A DNA stretch of 64,000 nt from Nocardia puris (GCF_003315035.1 NZ_QNRE01000001.1:531224-595223); one strand, 5' to 3'. Shown: positions 52,857-63,940, counted from the stretch's first letter. The notes: a model not told the origin generated them from the letters alone. A program made the numbers and translations.

Positions 52857-53747
52857 TCACAGACCGTCCCACCACGGGCCCGCGAGCCTGCCGGTCGCGA
52901 CGAGTTCGGACGGCCCGCGCAGCGTCGCGGACCCGTTCGCCACCGTGACGGTCACCGCTCCCCCGGGCACCCGCACCGTCACCTCGCCGGTATCGGTGGC
53001 GATCGCGAAACCCTCCGCGGCCAGCGCCGCCGCCGCGGCCGCGACGGTTCCCGTTCCGCAGGAACGGGTTTCGCCGACACCGCGTTCGTAGACGCGCATG
53101 TCGACGGCGCCGTCGCCGCCGAGCGGGGTGAGGATCTCGATGTTCACCCCCTGCGGGAACAGGTCGGGGTCGTAGCCCGGCGGGACGGTCAGATCCAGTT
53201 TGGCCAGCGCCTCGGCCGACAGTCCCCGCTCCACGCAGGCCAGGTGCGGATTGCCGACATCGATGCCGAGACCGGGCACCGCCCAGCCCGCGATCGACGC
53301 GGTGGATTCGCCGAGTTCGCGCACCACCCCCATGCCCACCGTCACCTCACCGCGCACCGGATCGGCCGCGTGCACGGTCACCGGGCGCGCCCCGGCGCGG
53401 CTGCCCACCACGTGCTCGCCGCGCGGCTCGCGACCGGTCGCGGCCAGGTAGTGCGCGAAGACGCGCACGCCGTTGCCGCACATCTCGGCGATCGAGCCGT
53501 CGGCGTTGCGGTAGTCCATGAACCAGTCGTCCCCGCTCACGCCCTCGGGCAGCGCGGGGAGCACGCCCGCCGCGAGCAGCGCGCCCGCGCGGGCCACCCG
53601 CAGCACGCCGTCGGCGCCGAGCCCGCGCTGCCGGTCGCAGAGCGCGGCGACGCGCTCGGGGGTGAGGTCGAGGCGGACATCCTCGTCGGGCAGCACCACG
53701 AAATCGTTCTGGGTGCCGTGGCCCTTGCTGAACTCGATGTCCGTCAC
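52857..53747 (-). CDS. dapF: Diaminopimelate epimerase
   Basis: A 296-residue DapF, which converts LL- to meso-diaminopimelate for lysine and peptidoglycan synthesis. The active-site cysteines are in [10 protein letters not shown] (near residue 90) and [11 protein letters not shown] (near 232), with [13 protein letters not shown] at the start and a typical GNPHLAC. It is a few residues longer than E. coli DapF (an insertion around [27 protein letters not shown] is visible), as in other actinobacteria. It lies 21 bp downstream of the RNA methyltransferase gene in the miaA-dapF-hflX string. Confidence 0.95.
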   Translation of the reverse strand: MTDIEFSKGHGTQNDFVVLPDEDVRLDLTPERVAALCDRQRGLGADGVLRVARAGALLAAGVLPALPEGVSGDDWFMDYRNADGSIAEMCGNGVRVFAHYLAATGREPRGEHVVGSRAGARPVTVHAADPVRGEVTVGMGVVRELGESTASIAGWAVPGLGIDVGNPHLACVERGLSAEALAKLDLTVPPGYDPDLFPQGVNIEILTPLGGDGAVDMRVYERGVGETRSCGTGTVAAAAAALAAEGFAIATDTGEVTVRVPGGAVTVTVANGSATLRGPSELVATGRLAGPWWDGL

Positions 53748-53768
53748 GCGTGTGATCTCCTCATGTCG

Positions 53769-54605
53769 TCATCTGGCGAACGTCCGGCGCTGCCGGGAAA
53801 TTTCGTAGAGCCCCACCGCGCCCGCCGACGGCGCGCCCAGCGAGCTGGCGGTGCCGCCCATCGGGATGGACAGCACCTCGTCACAGGCATCCTGCCAGGC
53901 CGCGCTCATCCCGGAGGTCTCGTTGCCCACCACCAGGATCACCGCGTCGGTGAGGTCGCGGTCGTAGAGCGGGCCGGCGCCGTGCTCGTCGGTGCCCAGC
54001 ACGGCGGTGGGGATGCCGCGCGCCACCTGCCGGTCGCGCAATGCCAGCACCTGCGCGGGCCCGGCCGCCCGGTACACCGGCACCGCGAACAGCGAGCCCG
54101 TGGAGGCGCGCACCGCCTGCGGGTCGTACTGGTCGGCGCCGTGCCCGGTGACGATCACCGCGTCGGCGCCGAACGCGTCGGCCGAGCGGATCAGCGTCCC
54201 GAGGTTGCCCGGCGAGTTGGGGCGGTCGAACACCACGATCACGGGCGCGTCCTCGCCCGGCTCACCGGGCGCGAACTCGTCCAGATCCGGGTGCCGCGTC
54301 TCGGCGACAGCCACCAATTCCGGTGTGCCGCTCGCCTTCTCGCCCAGATCGGCCATGAGCTCGGGCACCAGCCCGACGCTCGGCACATCGGTGTCGTCGA
54401 GCAGGTCGCGCGCCCACGACGAGAGTTCAGGCCCGCCGAGCCGGTAGATCAGCGTCTCCAGCGGCCAGCCGCTGGCCACCGCCTGGGTGATCGGGCGCAC
54501 GCCCTGCACCAGGAACCGGCCGTCGCGGTGCCGTTTGGTGCGGTTGTTCAGGTAGGCCTGCCACACCTGCACGGAAGCGTTGCGGGTGCTGACGCGTCGG
54601 GTCAC
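53769..54605 (-). CDS. TrmH/SpoU-family RNA methyltransferase
   Basis: A 278-residue SPOUT methyltransferase. The N-terminal substrate-binding part ([19 protein letters not shown]) is followed by the knotted catalytic domain with [18 protein letters not shown] (motif 1), [10 protein letters not shown] (motif 2) and [22 protein letters not shown] (motif 3). The motif-3 region is usually SLN; here SLG replaces the Asn, as in some actinobacterial members. It should 2'-O-methylate a ribose in rRNA or tRNA. The start is GTG 54605, which overlaps the miaA stop (GTGA, 54602-54605), so it is coupled to miaA. Confidence 0.85.
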   Translation of the reverse strand: MTRRVSTRNASVQVWQAYLNNRTKRHRDGRFLVQGVRPITQAVASGWPLETLIYRLGGPELSSWARDLLDDTDVPSVGLVPELMADLGEKASGTPELVAVAETRHPDLDEFAPGEPGEDAPVIVVFDRPNSPGNLGTLIRSADAFGADAVIVTGHGADQYDPQAVRASTGSLFAVPVYRAAGPAQVLALRDRQVARGIPTAVLGTDEHGAGPLYDRDLTDAVILVVGNETSGMSAAWQDACDEVLSIPMGGTASSLGAPSAGAVGLYEISRQRRTFAR

Positions 54606-55534
54606 TGCGGGGTCCGTTCTGTGTCGTGTCGCGCGGTCGCGACGGCGGCCAGCGCCGCGTCGAGCAGCCCCGGATCGGCGCCGTCCAGCCAGCGGACCCG
54701 AGGGTCGCGGCGGAACCAGGAGCGCTGCCTGCGCACGTAGCGCCGGGTGCCGATGAGGGTGCGTTCGCGGGCGTGGTCCAGATCGTATTCGCCGTCCAGG
54801 TGGGCGAGCACCTGCGCATAGCCGATGGCGCGGCGGGCGGTGACGCCGTCGCGCAGGCCCCGGTCGAGCAGGCCGATCACCTCGTCCACGAGTCCGGTCT
54901 CGAACATGAGCGCGGTGCGGCGCTCGATGCGCTCGTCCAAGGCGGCGGTGTCCCGGTCGACGCCGAGAATGACGGTGCCCCAGCGCGGTTCGCCGATCAC
55001 CGGGGCGGAGGCCGCGAACGGCCGCCCGGTCAGCTCGACCACCTCCAGCGCGCGCACCATGCGCCGGCCGTCGGTGGGCAGGATGGTGCGCGCCGCGACC
55101 GGGTCTGCGGCGCGCAGGGCGGCGTGCACCGCCGCGACGCCTTCGGTCTCGAGCACCCGTTCCCAGCGGGCGCGGACCTCGGGATCGGTGGCGGGGAACG
55201 CCCACTCGTCCAGCAGCGCCTGCACGTACATCATCGAACCGCCGACCACGATCGGAACGCGGCCGCGGGCCAGGATGTCCTCGACGTCGGCGGCGGCCGC
55301 CCCCTGGTAGGTGGCGACGCTGGCGGTCTCGGTCACGTCGAGCACGTCGAGCTGGTGGTGCGGGATGCCGCGCCGCTGCGCGGGCGGCAGCTTCGCGGTG
55401 CCGATGTCCATGCCCCGGTACAGCTGCATGGCGTCGATATTGACGATCTCGCCGCCGAGGCGTTCGGCCAGGTCGAGGCCCAGATCGGACTTCCCCGTCG
55501 CGGTGGGGCCGACCACGGCGATCGGGAGGGTCAT
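54602..55534 (-). CDS. miaA: tRNA dimethylallyltransferase
   Basis: A 310-residue MiaA, which adds the dimethylallyl group to A37 of tRNAs reading UNN codons. The P-loop is [14 protein letters not shown] near the N-terminus, then [17 protein letters not shown], with [12 protein letters not shown] and a basic [21 protein letters not shown] for tRNA binding. All conserved blocks are present and length is usual. ATG 55534 overlaps the preceding LigB-like gene's stop (ATGA, 55531-55534). Its product is the substrate for MiaB, encoded at 58815. Confidence 0.96.
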   Translation of the reverse strand: MTLPIAVVGPTATGKSDLGLDLAERLGGEIVNIDAMQLYRGMDIGTAKLPPAQRRGIPHHQLDVLDVTETASVATYQGAAAADVEDILARGRVPIVVGGSMMYVQALLDEWAFPATDPEVRARWERVLETEGVAAVHAALRAADPVAARTILPTDGRRMVRALEVVELTGRPFAASAPVIGEPRWGTVILGVDRDTAALDERIERRTALMFETGLVDEVIGLLDRGLRDGVTARRAIGYAQVLAHLDGEYDLDHARERTLIGTRRYVRRQRSWFRRDPRVRWLDGADPGLLDAALAAVATARHDTERTPQ

Positions 55535-56289
55535 CGCGCCTCCCGGGTGGGCCGCCAGAGGCTCACGTGGTAGCCGACGCCGAAAGGTGCTGCGCGATAC
55601 AGGGTTTCGACGGATGGGTCGGCGGGGTCGGTGGCGAACAGTCCGCCGAGCGCCTGGTAGGCGGGGCGGCCCGCGAGGACCAGTTCCGCGCACCGCCCGG
55701 GGTCGAGCGCGTGCAGGCCCGCCCGGTCGCCCGCGCTCAGCGCACGGTCCAGCTCGTCCTGGTGCGCCTCGGCGCGTTCGTCGAAATAGCCGGGCGAGTT
55801 CTTCGCCAGGGTCGCGGCGCCGTCGGCCACGACCAGCACGCCGTGCGGTTCGGGGTCGGCGTCCAGTTCCGCGCGCAAAATCGCGCCCACGTCGGCGCAG
55901 CCCTCGGCCGCGGTGGCGGCCGCGACGATGCGCGCGTCGGCACGCGCCTCGGGCGCGACCTGCTCGCGCAACCATCCGGCGATCAGCGCGGCAAGCGGCA
56001 GCAGCGGGTCGGGCGGACCGGCCGCGCCGCCCAGGGAAACGCGCACGTCCGCACCGAAACCACGGAACGTGCCGCTCGCCTCCGGTCCGAGCGAGGCCGC
56101 TTCGGGCCCGGCGCCGAGCACCGTCCACCGCGCGGCCACGGCCGCCAGCCGCTGCCCCGCCGCCAGCACGGCGGCGCGCAGCGACACCAGCGGGTCGTCG
56201 GCGTCCGCCCCGGTCGCGGCCACCGGGCGGCCGGACAGTTCCGGGACCAGGACCGGCGGCGACGGAACCAGGGCGGCGATACTCAACAC
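55531..56289 (-). CDS. Class III extradiol dioxygenase-like (LigB superfamily) protein of unknown function
   Basis: A 252-residue protein of the LigB-like fold. It starts [14 protein letters not shown], where true dioxygenases have metal-binding His residues; the N-terminal His pair is missing, and only scattered residues such as [19 protein letters not shown] keep the family pattern. It therefore may not be an active ring-cleavage enzyme. In gene order it matches the conserved hypothetical Rv2728c beside miaA in M. tuberculosis. GTG 56289 is the start, chosen at the beginning of the conserved strand. Its end is coupled to miaA. Confidence 0.72.
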   Translation of the reverse strand: MLSIAALVPSPPVLVPELSGRPVAATGADADDPLVSLRAAVLAAGQRLAAVAARWTVLGAGPEAASLGPEASGTFRGFGADVRVSLGGAAGPPDPLLPLAALIAGWLREQVAPEARADARIVAAATAAEGCADVGAILRAELDADPEPHGVLVVADGAATLAKNSPGYFDERAEAHQDELDRALSAGDRAGLHALDPGRCAELVLAGRPAYQALGGLFATDPADPSVETLYRAAPFGVGYHVSLWRPTREAR

Positions 56290-56558
56290 GCGGTAAACGG
56301 TAGCGGTTCGCCCGCGCGGCCCGCCGCACGGCGGTGCCCGCTCACCCACGCCCCCGGCTTCTCGTGTCTGTGGGGTCAATCGCCGCCGAGATTGATAGTG
56401 TCGAGGGACGACAACCCAGGTCATGACGGGTTGACAGCTCCCGGGGTTCGCGCCCTCGGGGGTGAGGGGACCTATGGTCCACAGGGCTCGGACCGGGTTG
56501 CACGGGATGAGCCAGGGTGTAACCAGGCAGCCGTGACGCGCGGCAGGGACGGAGAGCA

Positions 56559-57920
56559 ATGACCGACAGCAACGGAACCGCGAAGGCCACCCCCGGCACC
56601 GCGCCGCGCCCCTCCGGTGCACCCAAGCCGGGCGCCGGGACGGCCCATCCCAAGCCGCACGCCGTCCCGGGTCACGATCATCCGCACCCCGTGGTGGTCC
56701 CCACCGTCACCGATCCGAGCAAATGGGGCCGCGTCGACGAGGACGGCACCGCCTGGGTGAAGACCGCCGACGGCGAGCGCGTCATCGGGTCCTGGCAGGC
56801 CGGCGATGCCGCCGAGGGCCTGGCCCACTTCGGCCGCCGCTTCGACGATCTGGCCACCGAGGTCGCGCTGCTCGAAGCCCGCCTCGCCGCAGGCGCCGAC
56901 GCGCGCAAGACCAAGGCCGCCGCCCTGGCGCTGGCCGAGTCGCTGCCCACCGCCGCCGTCATCGGCGATATCGAGAGCCTCGCCAAACGGCTCGAGGCCA
57001 TCACCGAGCACTCCGAGGAAGCGGCCGCACACGCCAAGGAGGAGAAGGAGCGCGCCCGCCACGAGCACACTGAGCGCAAGGAAGCGCTGTGCGCCGAGGC
57101 GGAGAAGATCGCCGTGGAGTCCACCCAGTGGAAGGCCGCGGGCGACCGGCTGCGCGAGATCCTCGACGAGTGGAAGACCATCCGCGGCGTCGACCGCAAG
57201 GTGGACGACGCGCTGTGGAAGCGCTACTCCAAGGCGCGCGAATCGTTCAACCGCCGCCGCGGCGCGCACTTCGCCGAACTCGACCGCGAACGCGCCGCCG
57301 CCAAGGCGCGCAAGGAAGAGCTGTGCGTGCGCGCCGAGGAACTGTCCGGTTCCACCGACTGGGTCGGCACCGCGGCCGTGTTCCGCGATCTGCTCACCGA
57401 GTGGAAGGCGGCGGGCCGGGCGCCCCGCGAGGCCGACGAGGCGCTGTGGCGGCGGTTCAAGAGCGCCCAGGACGTGTTCTTCGCCGCGCGCAACGCCGCG
57501 GTCTCCGAACGCGATGCGGAGTTCGAGACGAACGCCACCGCCAAGGAGGAACTGCTGCGCGCCTACGGCCACATCGACCCGGCCAACGGCCTGGACGCCG
57601 CCCGCGCCGCGCTGCGCGAACTCCAGGACAAGTGGGACGCGATCGGCAAGGTGCCGCGCGAGCGCATGCAGGAGCTCGAGGGCAAGCTGCGCGCCATCGA
57701 GAAGCGGGTCCGCGAGGCGGTGGACGCCCAGTGGCGGCGCACCGATCCGGAGGCGGTGGCCCGCGCCGCCCAGTTCCGCGAGAAGGTCGCCCACTTCGAG
57801 GAGCAGGCCGCCAAGGCGCAGGCCGCGGGCAAGCAGCGCGACGCCGAGAAGGCGCTCGAGCAGGCCAAGCAGTGGCGGGAATGGGCCGAGGCCGCCGAGG
57901 GCGCCGTCAGCAACCGCTGA
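56559..57920 (+). CDS. DUF349-repeat protein
   Basis: A 453-residue, highly charged protein. After a Pro/Ala/His-rich N-terminus of about 50 residues it consists of several DUF349 units of about 75 residues, for example [24 protein letters not shown] followed by [20 protein letters not shown], and a similar unit with [26 protein letters not shown]. The pattern is alpha-helical and likely coiled-coil between units. It is the counterpart of Rv2731. DUF349 proteins have no settled function, though a link with nucleic-acid or stress biology has been suggested. It reads opposite to the flanking genes. A CAACCC-N10-GGGTTG inverted repeat with TTGACA at 56431 lies upstream (56412-56433). Confidence 0.85.
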   Translation: MTDSNGTAKATPGTAPRPSGAPKPGAGTAHPKPHAVPGHDHPHPVVVPTVTDPSKWGRVDEDGTAWVKTADGERVIGSWQAGDAAEGLAHFGRRFDDLATEVALLEARLAAGADARKTKAAALALAESLPTAAVIGDIESLAKRLEAITEHSEEAAAHAKEEKERARHEHTERKEALCAEAEKIAVESTQWKAAGDRLREILDEWKTIRGVDRKVDDALWKRYSKARESFNRRRGAHFAELDRERAAAKARKEELCVRAEELSGSTDWVGTAAVFRDLLTEWKAAGRAPREADEALWRRFKSAQDVFFAARNAAVSERDAEFETNATAKEELLRAYGHIDPANGLDAARAALRELQDKWDAIGKVPRERMQELEGKLRAIEKRVREAVDAQWRRTDPEAVARAAQFREKVAHFEEQAAKAQAAGKQRDAEKALEQAKQWREWAEAAEGAVSNR

Positions 57921-58080
57921 GTTCACGAATCACCCTGCGCACCAAGCACTTTCGCGTGGTCATTCAGGGTTGCGGCATGCGTGGGGCTCGGGGTGGTCGC
58001 CGGGGACGCTGCCGTGAGTGTGGATGATCCTCACGCCGATCGCGCTGCCCCGCGCCCACTCGCCCAACAGTCCCCCGGAC

Positions 58081-58818
58081 TCACTCGCCCAGCAGGCGGC
58101 GGCGCTCCTCGTTCTCGGCGGCCGCGGCGGCGTTGCGGCGCTGTTCTTCGGCGGCCAGGTGCATGGCGGTGCGGCTCCAGACGACGCGGACCCAGTGGAA
58201 GGTCAGGGTCATCACGGCGAGCACGCCCAGGATCAGGCCGATGCCGGGACCCGCCCCGACGTAGTTGTCCAGGCCGGGGGTCTGACGGTGCCAGATGGCC
58301 AGCACGCCGAACACGATCGCGACGGCCGAGCCCGCGACGGCGATCCAGGCCAGCACCCAGCGCCGGGTCATCAGCGCCAGGAGCGAGAAGCCGATGCCGA
58401 ACACGGCGATGAACGCGACGAACAGGCGCGAGGGCAGCCCGATGTGCTCGATCGTGCTCGCCTCGGTGTTCAGCAGCACGTCGAAACCGCGCGCGGTGCC
58501 CGCGTGCGGCAGCGCCAGCGAGAGCAGCAGCGCGAACACCGCGACCGCCACCACCATGGCCCGCGCACCCGGGTCGATCTCCCCCGCGAGGCGCCGCTCG
58601 ACACTGTCGAGGTCGTCGCGGAACTGTTCGAATTCCCTGCTCTCCACCGAGCTCACGGCGCTCTCGTCTCCTTCGGGCGGCTGGACCGGACGGCTGTTCG
58701 CCTCCACTGTGCCATCCCCGTCGCCCGCCGCGTCCGCCGACCCACTACGCGCGGTAGTACCGGAGTCGTCGCCGGGGCGGCGCTCGTCGTCCGGATCGGT
58801 CCCGCGCGCCGCGCTCAT
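58081..58818 (-). CDS. Four-helix membrane protein with acidic N-terminus (Rv2732c-like)
   Basis: A 245-residue protein. The first 80 or so residues are acidic and disordered (many Asp, Glu, Gly). Four transmembrane helices follow: [51 protein letters not shown] and [18 protein letters not shown]. The C-terminus is a short basic/glutamate-rich helix. Function is unknown. Its gene order, adjacent to miaB, matches Rv2732c. The ATG at 58816-58818 overlaps the miaB stop (ATGA), so the two are coupled. Confidence 0.83.
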   Translation of the reverse strand: MSAARGTDPDDERRPGDDSGTTARSGSADAAGDGDGTVEANSRPVQPPEGDESAVSSVESREFEQFRDDLDSVERRLAGEIDPGARAMVVAVAVFALLLSLALPHAGTARGFDVLLNTEASTIEHIGLPSRLFVAFIAVFGIGFSLLALMTRRWVLAWIAVAGSAVAIVFGVLAIWHRQTPGLDNYVGAGPGIGLILGVLAVMTLTFHWVRVVWSRTAMHLAAEEQRRNAAAAAENEERRRLLGE

Positions 58819-60347
58819 GTCCCGCAGCCGGTCGCGCAGCCCGCGGCCACCGGCTCGGGGGCGGGCGCGCCGATCCTCGGCAGCCCCAGCCCGACGCCGA
58901 TCGGTTCGGTCTTCGGGGTCTGGCCGCGCTCGTGGGCGTCACCCGCGCGGGTGCGCCGGTGCGCTTTGATCGCCGAGTCCGCGATCAGGTGATGCGGTGC
59001 GGCGCCGGTGATGTCGACGGTGACGAGATCGCCGGGACGAATCGGCTCGGCGGTGCCGCCCGGCCGGAAGTGCACCAGCCTGCCGTCGCGGGCGCGCCCG
59101 CTCATCCGGGCGGTGGCGGCGTTCTTCTTGCCCGCGCCGTCGGCCACCAGCAGCTCCACCTCGGTGCCCACCAGCGCGCGGTTGGCCGCCAGCGACACGT
59201 CCTCCTGCAGCGCGATGAGCCGGTCGTAGCGCTCCTGCACGACCTGCTTGGGCAGCTGGCCGGGCATGTCGGCGGCGGGCGTGCCGGGCCGCTTCGAGTA
59301 CTGGAAGGTATAGGCGCTGGTGAACCGTGCCTGGCGCACCACGTCGAGGGTCTCGAGGAAGTCCTCCTCGGTCTCGCCGGGGAAGCCCACGATGATGTCG
59401 GTGGTGATGGCCGCGTGCGGCATCGCCGCCCGGACCTTCTCGATGATGCCCAGGTAGCGGGCCTTGCGGTAGGAGCGGCGCATCGCCTTGAGCACCCGGT
59501 CCGACCCGGACTGCAACGGCATGTGCAGCTGCGGGCAGATGTTCGGCGTCTCGGCCATCGCCTCGATCACGTCGTCGGTGAACTCGGCGGGGTGCGGGGA
59601 GGTGAAGCGCACCCGCTCCAGCCCCTCGATGCGCCCGCACGCGCGCAACAGCTTCGCGAAGGCGCCGCGGTCGCGGTCCTCGGTGGGGTCGGCGAAGTTC
59701 ACGCCGTAGGAGTTCACGTTCTGCCCCAGCAGGGTGACCTCCACGACGCCCTGATCGACCAGCGCCTGCACCTCGGCGAGCACGTCGCCGGGGCGGCGGT
59801 CGACCTCCTTGCCGCGCAGCGACGGCACGATGCAGAACGTGCAGGTGTTATTGCAGCCCACCGAGATCGACACCCAGCCCGCGTAGGCGGACTCGCGCCG
59901 GGCGGGCAGCGTGGACGGGAACGCCTCGAGCGATTCCAGGATCTCGACCTGGGCTTCCTCGTTGTGGCGCGCGCGCTCCAGCAGCACGGGCAGCGAGCCG
60001 ATGTTGTGCGTGCCGAACACCACGTCCACCCACGGCGCCTTGCGCACGACGGTCTCGCGGTCCTTCTGCGCCAGGCAGCCGCCGACGGCGATCTGCATGC
60101 CCGGCCTGCCCGCCTTCACCGGCGCGAGGTGACCGAGGGTGCCGTACAGCTTGTTGTCGGCGTTCTCGCGCACCGCACACGTGTTGAAGACGACGAGGTC
60201 GGCCGTCGCCCCCGGCGCGGCCTTGACATAGCCGGCGTCCTCCAGCAATCCCGACAGGCGTTCGGAATCGTGCACGTTCATCTGGCAGCCGAAGGTCCGG
60301 ACCTCGTAACTGCGCACTGGTGTCGCGAGCTGTCCGATCGAATCCAC
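58815..60347 (-). CDS. miaB: tRNA-2-methylthio-N6-dimethylallyladenosine synthase
   Basis: A 510-residue MiaB. The N-terminal UPF0004 domain carries cysteines in [23 protein letters not shown] and VGGCLAQKD for the auxiliary cluster. The radical-SAM core has [17 protein letters not shown] (CxxxCxxC). A TRAM domain ([23 protein letters not shown]) follows. A tail of about 50 residues after TRAM is an actinobacterial extension, ending in Cys-containing CATGCGT. It methylthiolates the i6A37 made by MiaA, encoded in the same neighbourhood. GTG 60347 (VDSIGQL) is the start. It is divergent from gluA. Confidence 0.95.
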   Translation of the reverse strand: MDSIGQLATPVRSYEVRTFGCQMNVHDSERLSGLLEDAGYVKAAPGATADLVVFNTCAVRENADNKLYGTLGHLAPVKAGRPGMQIAVGGCLAQKDRETVVRKAPWVDVVFGTHNIGSLPVLLERARHNEEAQVEILESLEAFPSTLPARRESAYAGWVSISVGCNNTCTFCIVPSLRGKEVDRRPGDVLAEVQALVDQGVVEVTLLGQNVNSYGVNFADPTEDRDRGAFAKLLRACGRIEGLERVRFTSPHPAEFTDDVIEAMAETPNICPQLHMPLQSGSDRVLKAMRRSYRKARYLGIIEKVRAAMPHAAITTDIIVGFPGETEEDFLETLDVVRQARFTSAYTFQYSKRPGTPAADMPGQLPKQVVQERYDRLIALQEDVSLAANRALVGTEVELLVADGAGKKNAATARMSGRARDGRLVHFRPGGTAEPIRPGDLVTVDITGAAPHHLIADSAIKAHRRTRAGDAHERGQTPKTEPIGVGLGLPRIGAPAPEPVAAGCATGCGT

Positions 60348-60517
60348 CCGTCCAGGGTACGCAGCCCCGAAAATCGAATCTCGCGGGCATCCGCGCACGT
60401 GACGACCCGGTAGCCTGCCGAGCCGCGAGATTACAGCAGTGTGACGATTCGGCGTGCCGTGACGGCGTGTCGCGGAAAGCGCGGCAAATCCGGCTTTTCC
60501 CTTTAAGGTCATGGACC

Positions 60518-61330
60518 ATGACCGACGCCGCCTCCGCGCCCGAACCGACCGGGGACGCCACGAGCCTGGACAAGGGCACCACCGCTGACACCGCGCCACC
60601 GATGATCTCGATGCGCAAGGTGAACAAGCACTTCGGCGATCTGCACGTGTTGCGTGAGATCGACCTCGAGGTCCCCAAAGGACAGGTCGTGATCGTCCTC
60701 GGACCCTCCGGCTCCGGGAAATCGACCCTGTGCCGCACCATCAACCGCCTCGAGCCCATCGACACCGGCGATATCGCCATCGACGGCGTGCCGCTGCCCG
60801 CCGAGGGCCGGTCGCTGGCCGCCCTGCGCGCCGATGTCGGCATGGTGTTCCAGTCCTTCAACCTGTTCGCGCACAAGACGATTCTGGAAAACGTGATGCT
60901 CGCGCCGCTGAAGGTGCGCAAGCAGAAGAAGGACGCGGCCCGCGCCCGCGCGATGGAACTGCTCGAGCGCGTCGGCATCGCCAACCAGGCCGAGAAGTAC
61001 CCCGCGCAGCTCTCCGGCGGCCAGCAGCAGCGCGTCGCCATCGCGCGCGCCCTGGCCATGAACCCCAAGGTGATGCTGTTCGACGAGCCCACCTCGGCGC
61101 TGGACCCGGAGATGGTCAACGAGGTGCTCGACGTGATGGTCTCGCTGGCCAAGGAGGGGATGACCATGCTCGTGGTCACCCACGAGATGGGCTTCGCCCG
61201 CCGCGCGGGCAACCGGGTGCTGTTCATGGCCGACGGACAGGTGGTCGAGGATGCCGACCCCGAGACCTTCTTCACCGCACCGGAATCCGAGCGCGCCAAG
61301 GATTTCCTGGGCAAGATTCTCAGCCACTAG
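60518..61330 (+). CDS. gluA: Glutamate ABC importer ATPase
   Basis: A 270-residue polar-amino-acid-type ATPase with Walker [21 protein letters not shown], signature [16 protein letters not shown], Walker [15 protein letters not shown] and H-loop [14 protein letters not shown]. The [15 protein letters not shown] and [17 protein letters not shown] features are those of the GlnQ/GluA group. ATG 60518 begins [10 protein letters not shown], an extra N-terminal 27 residues typical of this genus. It is first of the gluABCD operon, 37 bp before gluB. Order and types are the same as C. glutamicum gluABCD. Confidence 0.92.
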   Translation: MTDAASAPEPTGDATSLDKGTTADTAPPMISMRKVNKHFGDLHVLREIDLEVPKGQVVIVLGPSGSGKSTLCRTINRLEPIDTGDIAIDGVPLPAEGRSLAALRADVGMVFQSFNLFAHKTILENVMLAPLKVRKQKKDAARARAMELLERVGIANQAEKYPAQLSGGQQQRVAIARALAMNPKVMLFDEPTSALDPEMVNEVLDVMVSLAKEGMTMLVVTHEMGFARRAGNRVLFMADGQVVEDADPETFFTAPESERAKDFLGKILSH

Positions 61331-61367
61331 TCCAGCTGTTCACACCCATGAGAGGGAGAAGTAATCC

Positions 61368-62207
61368 ATGAGGATCAACCGTGCGCTCCGGATCGGTGTC
61401 GGAGCACTCGCCGTATCCCTGGCCGCCGCGCTCACCGCGGGCTGTGGCGGCGGCGAGAAGAAGTCGGCCCTGGAGAACGCCGCCGACGGCAAGCTCACCA
61501 TCGGCATCAAGTTCGACCAGCCCGGCGTCGGCATCCGCAACCGGGACGGCTCCTACAGCGGTTTCGACGTCGAGGTCGCCAAGTACGTCGCGGGCAAGCT
61601 GGGCGTGCAGCCCGAGGGCATCACCTTCAAGGAGGCCCCGACCCCGCAGCGCGAGACCCTGATCGAGAACGGCCAGGTCGACTTCATCGTCGCGACCTAC
61701 TCGATCACCGACGCGCGCAAGGAGAAGGTCGACTTCGCCGGCCCCTACTACATCGCGGGCCAGTCGCTGCTGGTGAAGGCCGACAACACCGAGGTCACGG
61801 GTTCGGAGTCGATCGCGGGCAAGACGGTGTGCTCGGTGACGGGTTCCACCCCGGCGCAGAACATCCAGAAGAACTTCCCCGACACCCAGTTGCAGACCTA
61901 CGACACGTACTCGCTGTGCCTCGAGGGCGTGAACAGCGGTGCGCTGGCGGCGGTCACCACCGACGACATCATCCTGGCCGGCTACGCCTCGCAGTCGCCC
62001 GGCACCTACAAGGTCGTCGGTGAGCCGTTCACCACCGAGAACTACGGCATCGGCCTGAAGAAGGGCGACGACGAACTGCGCGGCAAGATCAACGACGCCA
62101 TCGAGGCGATGTTCGCCGACGGCAGCTGGGACCGGGCGTTCCAGGAGACAGTGGGCCAGGCGGCCAGCTACCCCACCCCGCCCACGCCGACGGTCGACCG
62201 GTACTGA
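61368..62207 (+). CDS. gluB: Glutamate-binding lipoprotein
   Basis: A 279-residue SBP_bac_3 lipoprotein. The signal (INRALRIGVGALAVSLAAALTAGC) ends in a lipobox, TAGC. The mature domain has LTIGIKFDQPGVGIRNRDG, GFDVEVAKYVAGKLG, FIVATYSITDARKEKVDFAGPYY and the hinge SIAGKTVCSVTGSTPAQNI, all standard for glutamate/aspartate-binding proteins. It catches the ligand outside the membrane for gluC and gluD. AGAGGGAGAAG sits just upstream of the start. A strong hairpin follows its stop and may protect or favour this part of the transcript. Confidence 0.93.
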   Translation: MRINRALRIGVGALAVSLAAALTAGCGGGEKKSALENAADGKLTIGIKFDQPGVGIRNRDGSYSGFDVEVAKYVAGKLGVQPEGITFKEAPTPQRETLIENGQVDFIVATYSITDARKEKVDFAGPYYIAGQSLLVKADNTEVTGSESIAGKTVCSVTGSTPAQNIQKNFPDTQLQTYDTYSLCLEGVNSGALAAVTTDDIILAGYASQSPGTYKVVGEPFTTENYGIGLKKGDDELRGKINDAIEAMFADGSWDRAFQETVGQAASYPTPPTPTVDRY

Positions 62208-62222
62208 TCTCACCACCCTCGT

Positions 62223-62256
62223 GCGGGTGGTCCCGGCGGATCCCGGGACCACCCGC
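62223..62256. repeat. 14-bp perfect inverted repeat between gluB and gluC
   Basis: GCGGGTGGTCCCGG and CCGGGACCACCCGC pair over 14 bp around the loop CGGATC, 16 bases past the gluB stop, in the 105-bp gluB-gluC gap. There is no T-run. It could be a partial terminator or an mRNA-stabilising hairpin that leaves more binding-protein message than permease message. Confidence 0.8.
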
Positions 62257-62312
62257 CTCGATCGCAGGCCGCCCGCGCCGCGATCCGTCCTGATCGGAGG
62301 CACGCACCCACC

Positions 62313-62993
62313 GTGTTCGATTTGATCTCCAAGTACGACACCGAGCTCCTGGACGCCTTCTGGACGACCATCCAGCTCGCCGTGCTGTCCGCGATCGGCG
62401 CCCTCGTGCTCGGCACGATCGTCGCGGGCATGCGCGTTTCGCCGGTACCGGTCGCCCGCTGGGTCGGCGCGGCGTACGTCAACATCTTCCGTAACACCCC
62501 GCTCACGCTGATCCTGCTGTTCTGTTCGGTCGGCCTCTACACCCAGTTGCAGATCAAGCTGGCCGCCGACGGCCCGGATTCGCTGGCGAACAACAACTTC
62601 CGGTGGGCCGTGATCGGCCTGTCCATCTACACCGGCGCGTTCGTCTGCGAGTCGCTGCGCGCCGGCATCAACACCGTCGCGATGGGACAGTCGGAGGCGG
62701 GCCGCTCGCTCGGCCTCACCTTCACCCAGAACCTGCGCTTCATCGTGCTGCCGCAGGCTTTCCGGTCGGTGATCGCCCCGCTGGGCAGCGTGCTGATCGC
62801 GCTCACCAAGAACACCACCGTCGCCGCGGCCATCAGCGTCGCCGAGGCGTCGTTCCTCATGAAGAACATGCTCGAGACCGAGGCGGCGCTGCTGCTCATC
62901 GGCGCGATCTTCGCGACCGGCTTCGTGATACTCACGCTGCCGATGGGTCTGCTGTTCGGGTACTTCGCCAAGCGATACGAGGTGGCGCGATGA
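62313..62993 (+). CDS. gluC: Glutamate ABC importer permease 1
   Basis: A 226-residue HisM-type permease with about five helices. The His/Glu/Gln_perm EAA loop reads SEAGRSLGLTFTQNLRFIVLPQAFRSVIAPLGS; the RNTPLTLILLFCSVGLY and YTGAFVCESLRAGINTV segments are family-typical. It starts at GTG 62313 and overlaps gluD by four bases (ATGA, 62990-62993). It forms the membrane channel together with GluD. Confidence 0.92.
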   Translation: MFDLISKYDTELLDAFWTTIQLAVLSAIGALVLGTIVAGMRVSPVPVARWVGAAYVNIFRNTPLTLILLFCSVGLYTQLQIKLAADGPDSLANNNFRWAVIGLSIYTGAFVCESLRAGINTVAMGQSEAGRSLGLTFTQNLRFIVLPQAFRSVIAPLGSVLIALTKNTTVAAAISVAEASFLMKNMLETEAALLLIGAIFATGFVILTLPMGLLFGYFAKRYEVAR

Positions 62994-63889
62994 AGGCACA
63001 GGCCTCTGTTCTCTTCGACGCCCCCGGGCCGAAGGCGCGGCTGCGCAATCACTTCTTCTCGCTGCTGGTGCTGATCGCGGTCGTGGCCGCGGGCTGGTTC
63101 GTCTACCGCGGCTTCGACGAGCAGGGCCAGTTCGCGGCCGACAAGTGGACGCCGTTCCTGGACGGCGACGTGTGGAGCACGTACCTGATCCCCGGTCTGC
63201 GCGGCACCATCGTGGCGGCGCTGCTGTCCATCGTGCTGGCGCTGGTGCTCGGCACCGTGTTCGGCATCGCGCGCCTGTCCGACCACCGGGCGGTGCGCTG
63301 GGTGGCGGGCACGATCGTCGAGGTCGCCCGCGCCATCCCGGTGCTGATCCTGATGATCTTCCTCTACGCCGTGTACGGGTTCTACGACGTGTTCGACTCG
63401 GAGTACCTGGCGCTGGGCGCGGTCGTCACCGCGCTCACCATCTACAACGGCGCGGTGATCGCCGAGATCGTGCGCGCGGGCATTCTCTCGCTGCCCAGGG
63501 GGCAGACCGAGGCGGCGGTGGCGCTGGGCATGCGCAAATCGCAGCTGATGCGCCTGGTGCTGCTGCCGCAGGCGGTGACGGCCATGCTGCCCGCGCTCAT
63601 CTCGCAGATGGTGGTGGCGCTCAAGGACTCCGCGCTGGGCTACATCATCACCTACGAGGAGATCGTCCGGAACGGCATGTCGCTCGGCGCGCTCGAGGGC
63701 AACATCATCCCGTCGCTGATCGTGGTGGCGATCATCATGATCCTGCTCAACAGCGCGCTCAGCTGGACGGCGACGAAGGTGGAGCAGCGCCTGCGGATCC
63801 GCAAGCGCACCAAGGGCGGTGCGGTGCTCGCCGCGGACTCGGTCATCACCGACGCCGCGCCGGGCGTGGACGTCACCAAGAAACCCTGA
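62990..63889 (+). CDS. gluD: Glutamate ABC importer permease 2
   Basis: A 299-residue permease of the same family, with a basic cytoplasmic N-terminus and an extracytoplasmic segment before the transmembrane domain. EVARAIPVLILMIFLYAVYGFYD and the EAA loop TEAAVALGMRKSQLMRLVLLPQAVTAMLPALISQ are diagnostic. A 40-residue cytoplasmic tail ends the protein. It is the last gene of gluABCD; a strong intrinsic terminator follows within 20 bp. Confidence 0.92.
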   Translation: MKAQASVLFDAPGPKARLRNHFFSLLVLIAVVAAGWFVYRGFDEQGQFAADKWTPFLDGDVWSTYLIPGLRGTIVAALLSIVLALVLGTVFGIARLSDHRAVRWVAGTIVEVARAIPVLILMIFLYAVYGFYDVFDSEYLALGAVVTALTIYNGAVIAEIVRAGILSLPRGQTEAAVALGMRKSQLMRLVLLPQAVTAMLPALISQMVVALKDSALGYIITYEEIVRNGMSLGALEGNIIPSLIVVAIIMILLNSALSWTATKVEQRLRIRKRTKGGAVLAADSVITDAAPGVDVTKKP

Positions 63890-63904
63890 TCCACGCGACG
63901 ACGA

Positions 63905-63940
63905 GGCGGCCCGCGAATCTCGCGGGCCGCCTTCGTTTTT
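63905..63940 (+). terminator. Intrinsic terminator of the gluABCD operon
   Basis: A perfect 12-bp stem, GGCGGCCCGCGA and TCGCGGGCCGCC, with the loop ATC is followed by TTCGTTTTT. It begins 16 bases after the gluD stop and is the only hairpin in the window with a proper T-run. Confidence 0.92.
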
